A stretch of 45,870 bases of DNA from DATLOJ01 sp035536315 (GTDB lineage: Bacteria; Actinomycetota; CADDZG01; JAHWKV01), in contig DATLOJ010000056.1 in assembly GCA_035536315.1 (NCBI GenBank), positions 1 through 45,870 of the forward strand. Reading direction: 5' to 3'. Positions 26,057-34,401 of the stretch are shown piece after piece. Both the position numbers and the translations under genes were made by a program. Numbering within the stretch: position 1 is the first letter of the stretch; each line of letters starts with the position of its first letter. The notes beneath the pieces were generated by a model that had not been told where the DNA came from, did not search any database, and worked only from the letters and a program-made list of their open reading frames with translations.

Positions 26057-26980
26057 TCAAGCAGCTTCCAGATCCGGTGCTTTCTTTTCGGCCTGAATCG
26101 CTCCGATGCCCATGATTACCAGTGCGGCCCCCACGATCTGGACAACCGAAAGACCCTGGCTCAAGAACAGCCATGCGAACAGAGCTGCACTCACCGGCTC
26201 CAGCGTGGATGTGATGCCGGCTCTCGAGGCTCCGATTCTCTTGAGCCCCCACATGAACAAGAGAAATGAAGCAATGGTTGACGCCACTGCAAGAAACACA
26301 ATCGGAGGCCAGAACCTCGGCTGATCAAGGGTCGTTGGTTCTCCTCGAAAGAGCTGCACGACGAGCCAAATGGTGCTCGCTGTTACGAACGCGTAGAAGG
26401 TTGAGCTAATGAAGTCGACAGTCTTTCCTACGTGCTCCCCCAGCAGCACGTACCCCGCGTATGCAAGTGAAGCGATACCTGCAAACAACATCCCAATAGC
26501 GCTCAGCCCCACTCCCCCACCTGTCAGCACCTTATGCAGCTCTGTTACCAGTACCACGCCGCAAAGAGACAGAAAGAGCGCGACGAGGACTCTGCGGGTC
26601 GGGGGGGTTCGGTCCACAACCGCCTTCCAGAGAACCACCACAGCCGGGCCGGTGTACTGAAGAACTACCGCTATGGCGACCGGGAGGTACGAGATCGAAA
26701 GGTAGTACGTCAAGTTGGCGGCAGCCAGAAAACCGCCGAACATGAGAGTCGGAACGAGGGGGAAACGTTCCTTTGGAGTTTCGGAGGCCCGAGAGGGCCG
26801 GCGCACCCCCCTTCTGATGAGAAGTATGAGTCCAAGGCCCGCCGTTGCAACCCACGCTCTCCCCTCTGTGAGCTCGACCGGGTTAGCCCCTTGATCCATC
26901 AGACTTCGGGCGAAGACTCCCCCGAGGGCGAACAAGACGGCAGAGAAAGCTACGGCGGCATAACCAAGGCGGCGGGACAT
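26057..26980 (-). CDS. EamA/DMT-family transporter
   Basis: The 307-residue protein has about ten membrane helices arranged as two EamA repeats. Repeat 1 runs from YAAVAFSAVLFALGGVFARS to ALFLSLCGVVLV, and repeat 2 from AIGMLFAGIASLAYAGYVLL to IVGAALVIMGIGAIQ. Members export amino acids, metabolites or nucleotide sugars; the substrate cannot be predicted. The conserved SYLPVAIAVVLQYTGPAVV and GITSTLEPVSAALFAW segments support the assignment. The ATG lies eight bases after a -10 box, diverging from the recombinase gene. Confidence 0.88.
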   Translation of the reverse strand: MSRRLGYAAVAFSAVLFALGGVFARSLMDQGANPVELTEGRAWVATAGLGLILLIRRGVRRPSRASETPKERFPLVPTLMFGGFLAAANLTYYLSISYLPVAIAVVLQYTGPAVVVLWKAVVDRTPPTRRVLVALFLSLCGVVLVTELHKVLTGGGVGLSAIGMLFAGIASLAYAGYVLLGEHVGKTVDFISSTFYAFVTASTIWLVVQLFRGEPTTLDQPRFWPPIVFLAVASTIASFLLFMWGLKRIGASRAGITSTLEPVSAALFAWLFLSQGLSVVQIVGAALVIMGIGAIQAEKKAPDLEAA

Positions 26981-26988
26981 GAGCGGGC

Positions 26989-26994
26989 ATTGTA
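26989..26994 (-). promoter_or_regulatory. -10 box of the EamA transporter gene
   Basis: TACAAT on the minus strand is eight bases before the ATG at 26980, giving a near-leaderless mRNA. Confidence 0.45.
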
Positions 26995-27036
26995 CGAATC
27001 CGCGTTCCGGAGTGACTTAAGCGGGAAGATCACCCA

Positions 27037-28065
27037 ATGGAATCAAACGCCTTTTCGGCGCTGCACAACTGGCTTATGGAGCTCGGCAACGAAGGCCGCG
27101 CGCAGAAAACTGTCGAGGCTTACGACGCCGACGTGACCGACACCCTCAACTGGATCGCGTCGTTCCGGGGAGTCGAACCGTCTGATCTTCATCTGACCGA
27201 CATCACCCGAGAGGACCTGGTCGCGGCGATCTCAGACTTTCGCACCAGGCCCGACCCCCGGTACAGCAGGCACCCTGATCAGGCTCCCAAGGAGCGGTCG
27301 GCCGCGCGGGTCTCGCGCAGAATGGCGGCGATAAAAGTCTTTCTGAAGTGGTGCTACGAGACCGGGAAGATCCCTTCGGACCCCGGCGCCCTCATCAAGT
27401 CGCCAAAGCGGGCCAAGCGATTGCCGAAAGCCCTGGAGGCGGATACCGCGATGCTCGTCATGACAAACAACGAAGACTCACGCTGGCCCGAGCGCGACAA
27501 CCTCGTCATCGTCCTCGCTCTGACGACGGGACTTCGTCTTCAGGAGATCGCAACCCTGAAGCTCACCGATCTCATTGGAAGCCCCCCAAATGCGATCAAC
27601 GTCATCGGGAAAGGAAACAAGGAGCGCAGGCTTCCTCTGCCGCCCGTGACGCAGGAGGCGCTCCAGGCTTACCTCCCGACCCGCGCAAAGCGCTTGAGCA
27701 AGACGGGGATGCAAGCGCGCACTGTTTTCATCTCGACGCGAGCTCGAAGGGTCGGCACCGACAAACAGGGTGAGGTCATCATGACCGTCGAAGCCACGAA
27801 CGCAGGCATCGCGTACATCGTCGACAGGATCCTCAGATTGAGCGGTGCCCGGCGAAGAGGCAGCCGCGTCCATGTACTCCGGCACACCTTTGCAACGCTC
27901 GGCCTTCGTCCCGATCCGGCAACGGGACAGCCGGCTTATACGCTCAGGCAGTTGCAGGCCGCACTCGGCCACGCCAATCTCGCAACAATCCAGGTGTACA
28001 CAGAAGTTTCTGACTCAGAGCTGGTAGAGGCCGCCGCCGCCCATCCTTTGGCAAGAGCAAAGTAA
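27037..28065 (+). CDS. Tyrosine recombinase, XerC/D-like
   Basis: The 342-residue protein has an N-terminal SAM-like core-binding domain (about 5-115) and a phage-integrase catalytic domain. The catalytic set is visible: Arg in TTGLRLQEI, Lys in GKGNKERRLPLP, HxxR in HVLRHTFATLG, His in LGHANLATIQVYTEV, and the nucleophilic Tyr in the same segment. An insertion of about 15 residues (DPATGQPAYTLRQ) separates HxxR from LGH. No att-like repeats, excisionase or phage genes are nearby, so it may be a chromosomal XerC/D-type protein rather than an element integrase. Confidence 0.87.
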   Translation: MESNAFSALHNWLMELGNEGRAQKTVEAYDADVTDTLNWIASFRGVEPSDLHLTDITREDLVAAISDFRTRPDPRYSRHPDQAPKERSAARVSRRMAAIKVFLKWCYETGKIPSDPGALIKSPKRAKRLPKALEADTAMLVMTNNEDSRWPERDNLVIVLALTTGLRLQEIATLKLTDLIGSPPNAINVIGKGNKERRLPLPPVTQEALQAYLPTRAKRLSKTGMQARTVFISTRARRVGTDKQGEVIMTVEATNAGIAYIVDRILRLSGARRRGSRVHVLRHTFATLGLRPDPATGQPAYTLRQLQAALGHANLATIQVYTEVSDSELVEAAAAHPLARAK

Positions 28066-28070
28066 CTGCG

Positions 28071-28532
28071 CTAGGGGCCTAAGAGGAGTGATCCTCCAAT
28101 TTCGGTGGTGCCGGTCTCGAGCTTTATGTCGATGGAGTCCGACTCGGTATCGCCCGGCCCGATCCTTCCGATCCCCACGGGGAGCGTGATGTTCTGCTTT
28201 CCTGTGAGGCCAAGGTGGACCGTCCCGCGCCATTCGTCCTGAGAGTTGTTAGTGATGAAGACGAGCAGCTCCACTTGACCCTCCGATCCTCTTCCGCGCA
28301 GGTCCACAAGCAGGCCGTTGCACAGCTCGAAGTTCTCTCCAGGTTCGAGCGAGGTGGCTGAAAGGATCTGAGGGGACTTGCCTTCGGCTGCGATGATCGT
28401 GAACTTCGACTCCACCTGTTCCTCACAAACGAGGATGTGTCCGAGTCCCTTCATGCTCGTCGCAATGACCGGGATCAACAGGACTCCCATCAACGCGACG
28501 ATGGCGAACCGGGCTTTTAGGGCAGGGGGCAT
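28071..28532 (-). CDS. Single-pass exported protein, function unknown
   Basis: The 153-residue protein has an N-terminal signal anchor (ARFAIVALMGVLLIPVIATS) and a beta-rich extracytoplasmic domain with two cysteines (VCEEQ and ELCNGLL) that could form a disulfide. The segment VELLVFITNNSQDEWRGTVH looks like an immunoglobulin-type strand pair. It is convergent with the recombinase gene, five bases apart. The ATG lies exactly six bases after TACACT. Confidence 0.65.
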   Translation of the reverse strand: MPPALKARFAIVALMGVLLIPVIATSMKGLGHILVCEEQVESKFTIIAAEGKSPQILSATSLEPGENFELCNGLLVDLRGRGSEGQVELLVFITNNSQDEWRGTVHLGLTGKQNITLPVGIGRIGPGDTESDSIDIKLETGTTEIGGSLLLGP

Positions 28533-28538
28533 CGAGAC

Positions 28539-28544
28539 AGTGTA
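28539..28544 (-). promoter_or_regulatory. -10 box for a leaderless transcript (exported protein)
   Basis: TACACT on the minus strand, six bases before the ATG at 28532, no ribosome site. Confidence 0.5.
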
Positions 28545-28625
28545 AAGCTGGGGCTTGCGGGGGGCCGGAGCCCATGAGCGTGAAGAAAGATTCCCATATT
28601 CGTTTTCGAGAGACGGGCGTCACGC

Positions 28626-28631
28626 TAGGCT
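28626..28631 (+). promoter_or_regulatory. -10 box for a leaderless ogt transcript
   Basis: TAGGCT is six bases before the ATG at 28638. The match to TANNNT is acceptable but weaker than the others. Confidence 0.4.
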
Positions 28632-28637
28632 CTTCCC

Positions 28638-29096
28638 ATGAATACATACGGATATGAATCGCCGCTCGGCCCCCTTTCGATCACGCTCGGGGAGGACACC
28701 AAGATTCACAGGATTCGGTACGAGGCGACTTCCACTCCCCTGCCGGATGACCATCCCCTCAGAGAGACTCTGGATGGGTACTTCGCAGGCGAATGCACCC
28801 TGGACGACCTATCTGTTGAGCTGGCGGTGCCGGAGTTTCAGAGCCAGGTTCTGGACGCCATCAGGAAGATCCCTGCGGGAGAGGTAAGGACCTACACCTG
28901 GGTGGCCGAGACGATCGGCCGGCCGCGGGCCGCTCGCGCGGTCGGTAATGCGCTGGGTGCGAACCCGATCCCGGTCGTCATTCCGTGTCACCGTGTGGTG
29001 GCAGGAAGTGGATTGGGCGGCTACACCGGCGGGCTCGACAAGAAGGAGTTTCTGTTGGCGCTCGAGAGCAAGAAGCTGGAGCCCGCGGGGACCTAA
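28638..29096 (+). CDS. ogt: Methylated-DNA--protein-cysteine methyltransferase
   Basis: The 152-residue protein removes O6-alkyl groups from guanine by transferring them to its own cysteine, a suicidal repair reaction. The acceptor is in PIPVVIPCHRVVAGSG, preceded by the helix-turn-helix RKIPAGEVRTYTWVAETIGR with the DNA-entering helix AARAVGNALGANP. The N-terminal domain (1-65) is the usual short ribonuclease-like fold. No SOS-type box is seen in its short upstream region. Confidence 0.94.
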   Translation: MNTYGYESPLGPLSITLGEDTKIHRIRYEATSTPLPDDHPLRETLDGYFAGECTLDDLSVELAVPEFQSQVLDAIRKIPAGEVRTYTWVAETIGRPRAARAVGNALGANPIPVVIPCHRVVAGSGLGGYTGGLDKKEFLLALESKKLEPAGT

Positions 29097-29121
29097 TCGG
29101 AATCCACGAGACCGGGCTGCG

Positions 29122-29445
29122 TTAGGGGCTATCCGCCGGGACTGGGCCGTATTCCAGATTCGTCACTGGGTTTGCCTTGGGCAGGATGAGCGAGTTGGCA
29201 CTTACCAGCCCCACAACGAGAAGAACAACAGCCACGTATGCCAGAACTAGATTCCGTACCAAGGCCCTGTCCGAGGCGTCCTCTGGAGGAAGCTCCTCCT
29301 TCTTTTCAAGTGCTCGAATGTGGGCTTCTAGCCTCTTCAGTCTTCGTACCATCAACCACAGAAGGCCTATCACCAGGAATGGAATGGCAAGCACGAATGC
29401 GAAGTATGCGCCCAAACCCGCTAGTCCCAACAAACCTGCATCCAT
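29122..29445 (-). CDS. Small two-helix membrane protein
   Basis: The 107-residue protein has two membrane helices (GAYFAFVLAIPFLVIGLLWL near the N-terminus and LVLAYVAVVLLVVGLVSANS) linked by a charged, probably coiled-coil segment (RRLKRLEAHIRALEKKEEL). No family is recognised. The ATG is six bases after TACGCT (29452-29457, minus strand). It lies between ogt and the end of the gcv genes without an obvious partner. Confidence 0.6.
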   Translation of the reverse strand: MDAGLLGLAGLGAYFAFVLAIPFLVIGLLWLMVRRLKRLEAHIRALEKKEELPPEDASDRALVRNLVLAYVAVVLLVVGLVSANSLILPKANPVTNLEYGPVPADSP

Positions 29446-29451
29446 CTGTAG

Positions 29452-29457
29452 AGCGTA
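29452..29457 (-). promoter_or_regulatory. -10 box for a leaderless small-membrane-protein transcript
   Basis: TACGCT on the minus strand is six bases before the ATG at 29445. It lies 14 bases downstream (leftward) of the gcvPB stop codon. Confidence 0.4.
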
Positions 29458-29470
29458 CTCCCATGATCGA

Positions 29471-30946
29471 TTAGCGGGCGGAGTCTGGCTCCCATTTGAG
29501 CTGAAGGTGACGCGCGGCCCGCGCTTCGTCCAGGCGGCCTACCGGTGTGGTTAGCGGCGCTTCGTGCAGAACCTCGGGACTCTCCTTGGCCTCCCCTGCG
29601 ATCTGCAGCATGGCTTCGGCGAGGAGGTCGAGCTCCTGTTTCGACTCCGTCTCGGTCGGCTCCGCCATCAAGGCCTCTTCAACCACTAGCGGGAAGTACA
29701 CGGTCGGAGGGTGAAAGCCAAGGTCGATCAAACGTTTCGCCACATCCATTCCTTTGACGCCGTATTTCTTGAACGGCTTCGCTGTCGCAACGAATTCGTG
29801 CATGCAAAGGCCAGGGTGCGCCGTGGGGTACTCGGCCTCAACTCGCTTTCTCAAGTAGTTCGCGTTCAACACAGCGCGCTCAGAGACCTTGTGCAGGCCG
29901 TCCGCACCGAGCGCTCGCAGATACGTATAGGCACGTGCGACGACTGCAAAGTTTCCGTGGAAGCCGTGAATCCTTCCGATTGAATCGGGCCTGTCGTTAT
30001 CCCAGTAGTACTTACCGGTCTTGTCATCGAGTGCAGGCATCGGCGCAGGAAGGTACTTCTCGAGCCTCTTGCTAACTGCCACAGGCCCGGAGCCCGGCCC
30101 CCCTCCCCCGTGGGGCGTGGAGAAGGTCTTGTGGAGGTTGAGGTGGACGACGTCGAAACCCATGTCGCCCGGGCGGACCACTCCCATGATTGCGTTGAGG
30201 TTGGCGCCGTCGTAGTAAAGAAGCGCGCCGACCGAGTGAAGGCTTGCAGCTACCTTCTCTATGTCTGCTTCGAAGAGGCCAAGTGTGTTCGGGTTGGTGA
30301 TCATCAGCCCTGCGACGTCCTCATCGACTGCCGCCTCGACCGCCTTCAAGTCGACGAGCCCTCTTTCGTCGGAAGGGATCTGCTTGACTTTGTAACCGGC
30401 CAGCCTGACGGTTGCAGGGTTCGTCCCATGTGCGGAGTCGGGAATGAGGACCGTCTTTCTGGGATCCCCGTTGGCGGTGTGAAAGGCGCGCATCAAAAGG
30501 AGGCCCGTCAGCTCACCCTGTGCGCCGGCTGCAGGTTGGAAGGTCACCCGTGACATCCCCGTAACTTCGGCAAGGTGCTGCTCCATCTCGAACAACAGTG
30601 CCAGCGCGCCTTGCGTGTCCTGCTCGATCTGCCACGGGTGCATCGCGCGAATTCCGGGCAGCGAAGCGGCTGTTTCGTTGATCTTCGGGTTGTACTTCAT
30701 GGAGCAGCTCCCGAGTGGGTATGCCCCCACGTCGATCGCCCAGTTCATCCTGGAAAGGCGTGTGTAATGGCGGACCAGATCGATCTCCGAAACTTCTGGA
30801 AGCCGCGGCGGGCTCTTCCTGCGCGCAGACTCGGGAATCGACGCGCCCGTGCCGTTTACTCCGGGGGCCGGGACGGTCGAAGCACGGCGTCCGTCAATGG
30901 ACTTTTCGAAGATCGACGGCGGGACCACTTTCTCTACCGCGCTCAT
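29471..30946 (-). CDS. gcvPB: Glycine dehydrogenase (decarboxylating) subunit 2
   Basis: This is the C-terminal half of the split P-protein of the glycine cleavage system, 491 residues. It carries the PLP lysine in NLHKTFSTPHGGGGPG (near residue 270) and the conserved DSAHGTNPATV, YDGANLNAIMG and HGNFAVVARAYTYLRALG. With GcvPA it decarboxylates glycine and passes the aminomethyl group to the lipoyl arm of GcvH. I start at ATG 30946 (MSAVEKV), overlapping the gcvPA stop as ATGA. The N-terminal 45 residues are longer and more Pro/Ser-rich than usual. M. tuberculosis has a single fused gene instead. Confidence 0.95.
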   Translation of the reverse strand: MSAVEKVVPPSIFEKSIDGRRASTVPAPGVNGTGASIPESARRKSPPRLPEVSEIDLVRHYTRLSRMNWAIDVGAYPLGSCSMKYNPKINETAASLPGIRAMHPWQIEQDTQGALALLFEMEQHLAEVTGMSRVTFQPAAGAQGELTGLLLMRAFHTANGDPRKTVLIPDSAHGTNPATVRLAGYKVKQIPSDERGLVDLKAVEAAVDEDVAGLMITNPNTLGLFEADIEKVAASLHSVGALLYYDGANLNAIMGVVRPGDMGFDVVHLNLHKTFSTPHGGGGPGSGPVAVSKRLEKYLPAPMPALDDKTGKYYWDNDRPDSIGRIHGFHGNFAVVARAYTYLRALGADGLHKVSERAVLNANYLRKRVEAEYPTAHPGLCMHEFVATAKPFKKYGVKGMDVAKRLIDLGFHPPTVYFPLVVEEALMAEPTETESKQELDLLAEAMLQIAGEAKESPEVLHEAPLTTPVGRLDEARAARHLQLKWEPDSAR

Positions 30947-32271
30947 GCCACCACCTCTGCCAGGGCCTTCGCCAGGCCCTCGATCTCCTCGGGCGATCGC
31001 TTCTCGGTGACGGCAACGACGATGCAGTCGGTGAGGTCCGGCGAAACGCTTTCGAGAGAAGGCCCTGCAAGAAATCCCTTTGCCGACAGAGCCTTCACTG
31101 CGTCGGCTCCTTTGATCGGCAGCTGCAAAACGAACTCTTTGAAGAACGGCGCATCGAATTTGAGTGAGCATCCTGGAACCGAGGCAAGTAGCTGCGCTGC
31201 GTGGGCAGTTCTGGCCGCACACGTTTCGCCCAGCTCCTCGAGGCCGCGGGGCCCCAGCCACGACATGTACACGGTGGCAACAACGGCCATAAGGGTCTGG
31301 TTGGTGCAGACGTTGGAGTTGGCCTTCTCTCTGCGAATGTGCTGCTCGCGCGCCTGCAACGTCAGAACGAAACCTGGCTTACCGTGAACATCAAGGGTCG
31401 CGCCGCAAATCCGGCCCGGTACTCGCCGGACGAATTCCATCTTGGTTGCGAAAATGCCGAGGTACGGGCCGCCAAAGTTGAGATCGTTGCCCAGGCACTG
31501 CCCCTCCCCCGTTACAACATCGGCCCCCAGAACTCCGGGTGCTTCAATGACGCCGGCGGCGAGTGGGTCGTAGTGAACGATCAGCAGCCCTCCGGCTCCG
31601 TGAATCCGATCCGCTGCTTGCTTCAAATCCTCGATGCATCCAAAGAAGTTCGGCTGGCCGGCGATCAGACAGGCCGCGTCCGTGACATCTCCCCATTCGG
31701 TGATGCCGCCGGATGCCTTCGCAGTCACGAACTCGTAACCCAGGGCCCTTCCGAATGTCTCGATGACAGCGCGGTAGTTCGGGTTGATCGCCTCACTGAT
31801 GATCACGCGGCTCCGGCCCGTCTGAGCCGTCGCCAGATTGACTGCTTCAACAAGGGCGCTTGCGCCGTCGTAGAGGCTGGCGTTCGAAACCTCCATGCCC
31901 GTCAGCTCGCAGATCATCGTCTGGTACTCGTAAAGGGCTCCGAGAACTCCCTGGGATAGCTCCGGCTGGTAGGGCGTATACGAGGTGGCGAACTCAGATC
32001 GGAATGCGAGCGCTCTAACGGGGGCCGGAATGTAGTGGTCGTAGGCCCCACCGCCCGCGAAGCACCTGAGCGACTCGGTGCCGTTGTTTCGGCCCGCGAG
32101 ATCGGAGAGGAGAGTGATCACCTCGCTCTCGGTCATGGGGGCCGGAATGTCCAGTGGACGGCCAAGCCTGAGGCCCTTGGGGATCGGGTCGAAAAGTGCA
32201 TCGACTGAATCGACCCCAATGACCTGGAGCATCTCGTCGACGTCTTGCTGAGTGTGTGGTGTGTAGTCCAT
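30943..32271 (-). CDS. gcvPA: Glycine dehydrogenase (decarboxylating) subunit 1
   Basis: This is the N-terminal half of the split P-protein, 442 residues. Typical motifs are CFAGGGAYDHYIPAPVRALA, SYTPYQPELSQGVLGALYEY, NASLYDGASALVEAV and the C-terminal THIRREKA-like EQHIRREKANSNVCTNQTL. It lacks the PLP lysine and forms the heterotetramer with GcvPB. The gene is six bases downstream of gcvT and overlaps gcvPB, so gcvT-gcvPA-gcvPB is one unit. Confidence 0.95.
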   Translation of the reverse strand: MDYTPHTQQDVDEMLQVIGVDSVDALFDPIPKGLRLGRPLDIPAPMTESEVITLLSDLAGRNNGTESLRCFAGGGAYDHYIPAPVRALAFRSEFATSYTPYQPELSQGVLGALYEYQTMICELTGMEVSNASLYDGASALVEAVNLATAQTGRSRVIISEAINPNYRAVIETFGRALGYEFVTAKASGGITEWGDVTDAACLIAGQPNFFGCIEDLKQAADRIHGAGGLLIVHYDPLAAGVIEAPGVLGADVVTGEGQCLGNDLNFGGPYLGIFATKMEFVRRVPGRICGATLDVHGKPGFVLTLQAREQHIRREKANSNVCTNQTLMAVVATVYMSWLGPRGLEELGETCAARTAHAAQLLASVPGCSLKFDAPFFKEFVLQLPIKGADAVKALSAKGFLAGPSLESVSPDLTDCIVVAVTEKRSPEEIEGLAKALAEVVA

Positions 32272-32277
32272 CGGCCC

Positions 32278-33333
32278 TTAACTCTTAATGAACGGCGGCT
32301 TGGTTACCTCGGCCTCGAGAGGCCTTCCCCTCACGTCGACCGCCAGGATGGTACCCGGCTCTGAGACCTCCGTATTGACGTAGGCAAGGGCGATGCCTTT
32401 TCCGAGAACCGGAGAGAAATTCCCGCTTGTCACGGCCCCAACTGTTTCGCCGTTGCTCGACACCGCGTAGCCGGTGCGAGGGATCTCTCTTCCCCTGGAG
32501 ACCAGCCCAACGAGCTTCCTCGGCGTTCCGCTGCTCTTGAGCTCCTCGAGGAGAGGCTTGGTCGCAAATTCTTTCTGCCAATCGATCGCCCAGCCGAGTT
32601 CTGCTTCGATTGGGTTGGTCTCCTCAGATATCTCGTGCCCATGCAGCGGGTAGCCCATTTCGAGCCGGAGTGTGTCGCGCGCGCCGAGGCCCGCAGGAGT
32701 CACGTCCGGATTTTCCAGAAGGATGTTCCAGATGTTGACCGCGTCACCGGAAGGCACGATCAGCTCCGCGGTGAACTCCCCTGTGTAACCGGTGCGCGCA
32801 ATCAAGCACCTGGCGTCGGCGATTCGTGTCTCAACGACTGTGTGCAGCTTTTGTCCTGCACTCTCCGGTGCGATCTCGACGATGATCTCGCGCGCTCGGG
32901 GGCCGGAGAGCGCGATGATCGCCCAGTCGGGCCTTTGGTCCATGGACTGGATTCCCGCTGTAGCGAGAGCCTCGATCACCGCGTCGGTGTTGGAGGCGTT
33001 CGGTACGAGGAGATAGGACTTTGGAGTTCGGTAGACGAAGATGTCGTCGACTATCCCGCCCGATTCGTTAAGCACCAGGTTGTAGCCGGCCGTCCAGGGA
33101 GCCAGCTTTGCGACTTTGCCCGGCAGAAAACGGTCCAGTGCCTCCCCAGCTTCTTCCGTGATCTCGAGCTTGCCAAGGTGAGACACATCGAACAGTCCGG
33201 CGGATTCCCTAACGGCCTTGTGCTCGGCCAGGACCCCTGTGTAGCTGAGGGGCATGTCCCATCCGCCGAACGGAACAATCTTCGCCCCAAGGCGGGCGTG
33301 CTCGTCGTGCAGTGGTGTGCGGCGGATGCTCAC
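32278..33333 (-). CDS. gcvT: Aminomethyltransferase (glycine cleavage T-protein)
   Basis: GcvT releases ammonia from the aminomethyl-lipoyl arm of GcvH and forms 5,10-methylene-tetrahydrofolate. The 351 residues show PLHDEHARLGAKIVPFGGWD and ESAGLFDVSHLGKLEI at the N-terminus, RTGYTGEFTAELIVP in the middle, and LRLEMGYPLHGHEI with the C-terminal barrel VTSGNFSPVLGKGIALAYV. It begins ten bases after the upstream PD-(D/E)XK-like gene with no room for a glycine riboswitch, so regulation must come from further upstream. Confidence 0.95.
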   Translation of the reverse strand: MSIRRTPLHDEHARLGAKIVPFGGWDMPLSYTGVLAEHKAVRESAGLFDVSHLGKLEITEEAGEALDRFLPGKVAKLAPWTAGYNLVLNESGGIVDDIFVYRTPKSYLLVPNASNTDAVIEALATAGIQSMDQRPDWAIIALSGPRAREIIVEIAPESAGQKLHTVVETRIADARCLIARTGYTGEFTAELIVPSGDAVNIWNILLENPDVTPAGLGARDTLRLEMGYPLHGHEISEETNPIEAELGWAIDWQKEFATKPLLEELKSSGTPRKLVGLVSRGREIPRTGYAVSSNGETVGAVTSGNFSPVLGKGIALAYVNTEVSEPGTILAVDVRGRPLEAEVTKPPFIKS

Positions 33334-33342
33334 TAAAGGAGC

Positions 33343-33852
33343 TTAAGGGATGGAGGTGAGGTCTAGCTTTTCTCCGCCGGATTCCTCCGGAGGCAGCTGC
33401 CCGCCCATGTCGATCAGGTTCTTCTGACTCGGCTGTTCCAAGCCGTACTTGATCAACAAATTCAGATAATCCCGCTGGTAGAAGATCTTGCACTTAGTCC
33501 CCGGGTAAAGCTCGCGCAACCGTCTCACCTTGCGGTTCTTCTTGGTTACGAGCTTTTGGTTGAGCGTGGTGATCTCGATGTAGAGGTCGTACTGAGGAAG
33601 GTAGAAGTCGGGAGTGAAGCGGTGGACTACTTCGCCGTTTGCGTTCCAGTCGATATCGAACGAGCGAGGTTCGTACTCCCATTCGATTTGGTAAAAGTCG
33701 AGCAGCCTCGCGAACTGTCTTTCTGAGTTGTGGGCGAATTCAACACTGTCGCTCGGGAGCTTGTCGTGGTGCTCCTGCGTTTGTGCGATGGGTTTATTCC
33801 TCTGCCAGGGCCTTCGGCGTCTTCGAGTCGGCAACTGCCGGCTGATGCTCAT
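33343..33852 (-). CDS. PD-(D/E)XK-nuclease-like protein in the gcv operon
   Basis: The 169-residue basic protein has a nuclease-type core: an early Glu in NSERQFARLLDFYQIEWEYE, then FTPDFYLPQYDLYIEITTLN with the PD and E of the motif. Lysines (NQKLVTKKNRK) lie a few residues later than the usual ExK position. The end includes CKIFYQRDYLNLLI. The fold assignment comes from motif pattern only. Whether it cuts nucleic acid is unknown. GGGAGGAAG precedes the ATG, which lies inside the 3' end of merR (59-base overlap), so it is tied to merR expression. Confidence 0.7.
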   Translation of the reverse strand: MSISRQLPTRRRRRPWQRNKPIAQTQEHHDKLPSDSVEFAHNSERQFARLLDFYQIEWEYEPRSFDIDWNANGEVVHRFTPDFYLPQYDLYIEITTLNQKLVTKKNRKVRRLRELYPGTKCKIFYQRDYLNLLIKYGLEQPSQKNLIDMGGQLPPEESGGEKLDLTSIP

Positions 33853-34318
33853 TCGCTTCCTCCCGGCGAAGAGCAGAGACCGATCCCTCCAGCTCTTTCA
33901 TTACCGGGTCTACGGCGATGGCAAAGACGCCCTGACCGCGCTTCAACAGGTCGAAAACTTCCTGTGGGGAGGTGTAGGCGTACACGGAGCTGCCATCGCT
34001 GGCGACCGTGACGCCGCTCAGGTCGTGCCCGAGCGCATGCAGATGATCGATGGCCTCTCTGACTCGTTGGAGGCTGATTCCCGCGTCCAGCAGGTTCTTG
34101 ATGAGCTTCAGCTCGAGCAAGTCCTGGAAGGAGTAAAGCCGCTGACTTCCCGAGCCCTGTGCGGGCTGGACACTTGGAGACACGAGGCTTGTACGGGCCC
34201 AGTAGTCGAGCTGTCTGTAGCTAATACCGACAATCTTGCAGACCTGGGGGCCTCTATAGCCCTGCTCGGCCTTGTCCAGGTCGAGGTCAAGCTGATCCTG
34301 TTGACTTTGGGGTGGCAC
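33794..34318 (-). CDS. MerR-family regulator next to the gcv genes
   Basis: The 174-residue protein has a MerR helix-turn-helix (GPQVCKIVGISYRQLDYWAR) and a second wing with RLYSFQDLLELKLIKNLLDA. An arm follows with GISLQRVREAIDHLHALG. No cysteine effector site is visible. I chose GTG 34318, which has AAGGAG about seven bases upstream; an in-frame ATG at 34396 lies upstream of the promoter. The order DUF151 nuclease, MerR, glycine cleavage matches the Rv1829-Rv1830-Rv1832 region of M. tuberculosis. Confidence 0.88.
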   Translation of the reverse strand: MPPQSQQDQLDLDLDKAEQGYRGPQVCKIVGISYRQLDYWARTSLVSPSVQPAQGSGSQRLYSFQDLLELKLIKNLLDAGISLQRVREAIDHLHALGHDLSGVTVASDGSSVYAYTSPQEVFDLLKRGQGVFAIAVDPVMKELEGSVSALRREEANEHQPAVADSKTPKALAEE

Positions 34319-34352
34319 CCGGCACTCCTTCGATGTAATTACGTGGGAGTCA

Positions 34353-34381
34353 AGTAAAGAGATGCGCGCGACCTGTGTCAA
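34353..34381 (-). promoter_or_regulatory. Promoter of the merR-nuclease-gcv operon
   Basis: On the minus strand TTGACA (34381-34376) and TTTACT (34358-34353) are 17 bases apart, upstream of the GTG at 34318. This is the best sigma-70-type promoter in the window and probably drives merR, the PD-(D/E)XK-like gene, gcvT, gcvPA and gcvPB. Confidence 0.65.
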
Positions 34382-34401
34382 GGATTGAAGGGGCACGTTA
34401 A

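Noticed and set aside
27037..28065. Integrase of a mobile element
   Set aside because: No att-like repeats, tRNA gene, excisionase, phage or transfer genes flank the recombinase; a chromosomal Xer-like role is as likely.
33334..33342. Glycine riboswitch expected before gcvT
   Set aside because: Only nine bases separate gcvT from the upstream gene, and the 36-base gap before gcvH and the 170-base merR leader show no tandem aptamer pattern.
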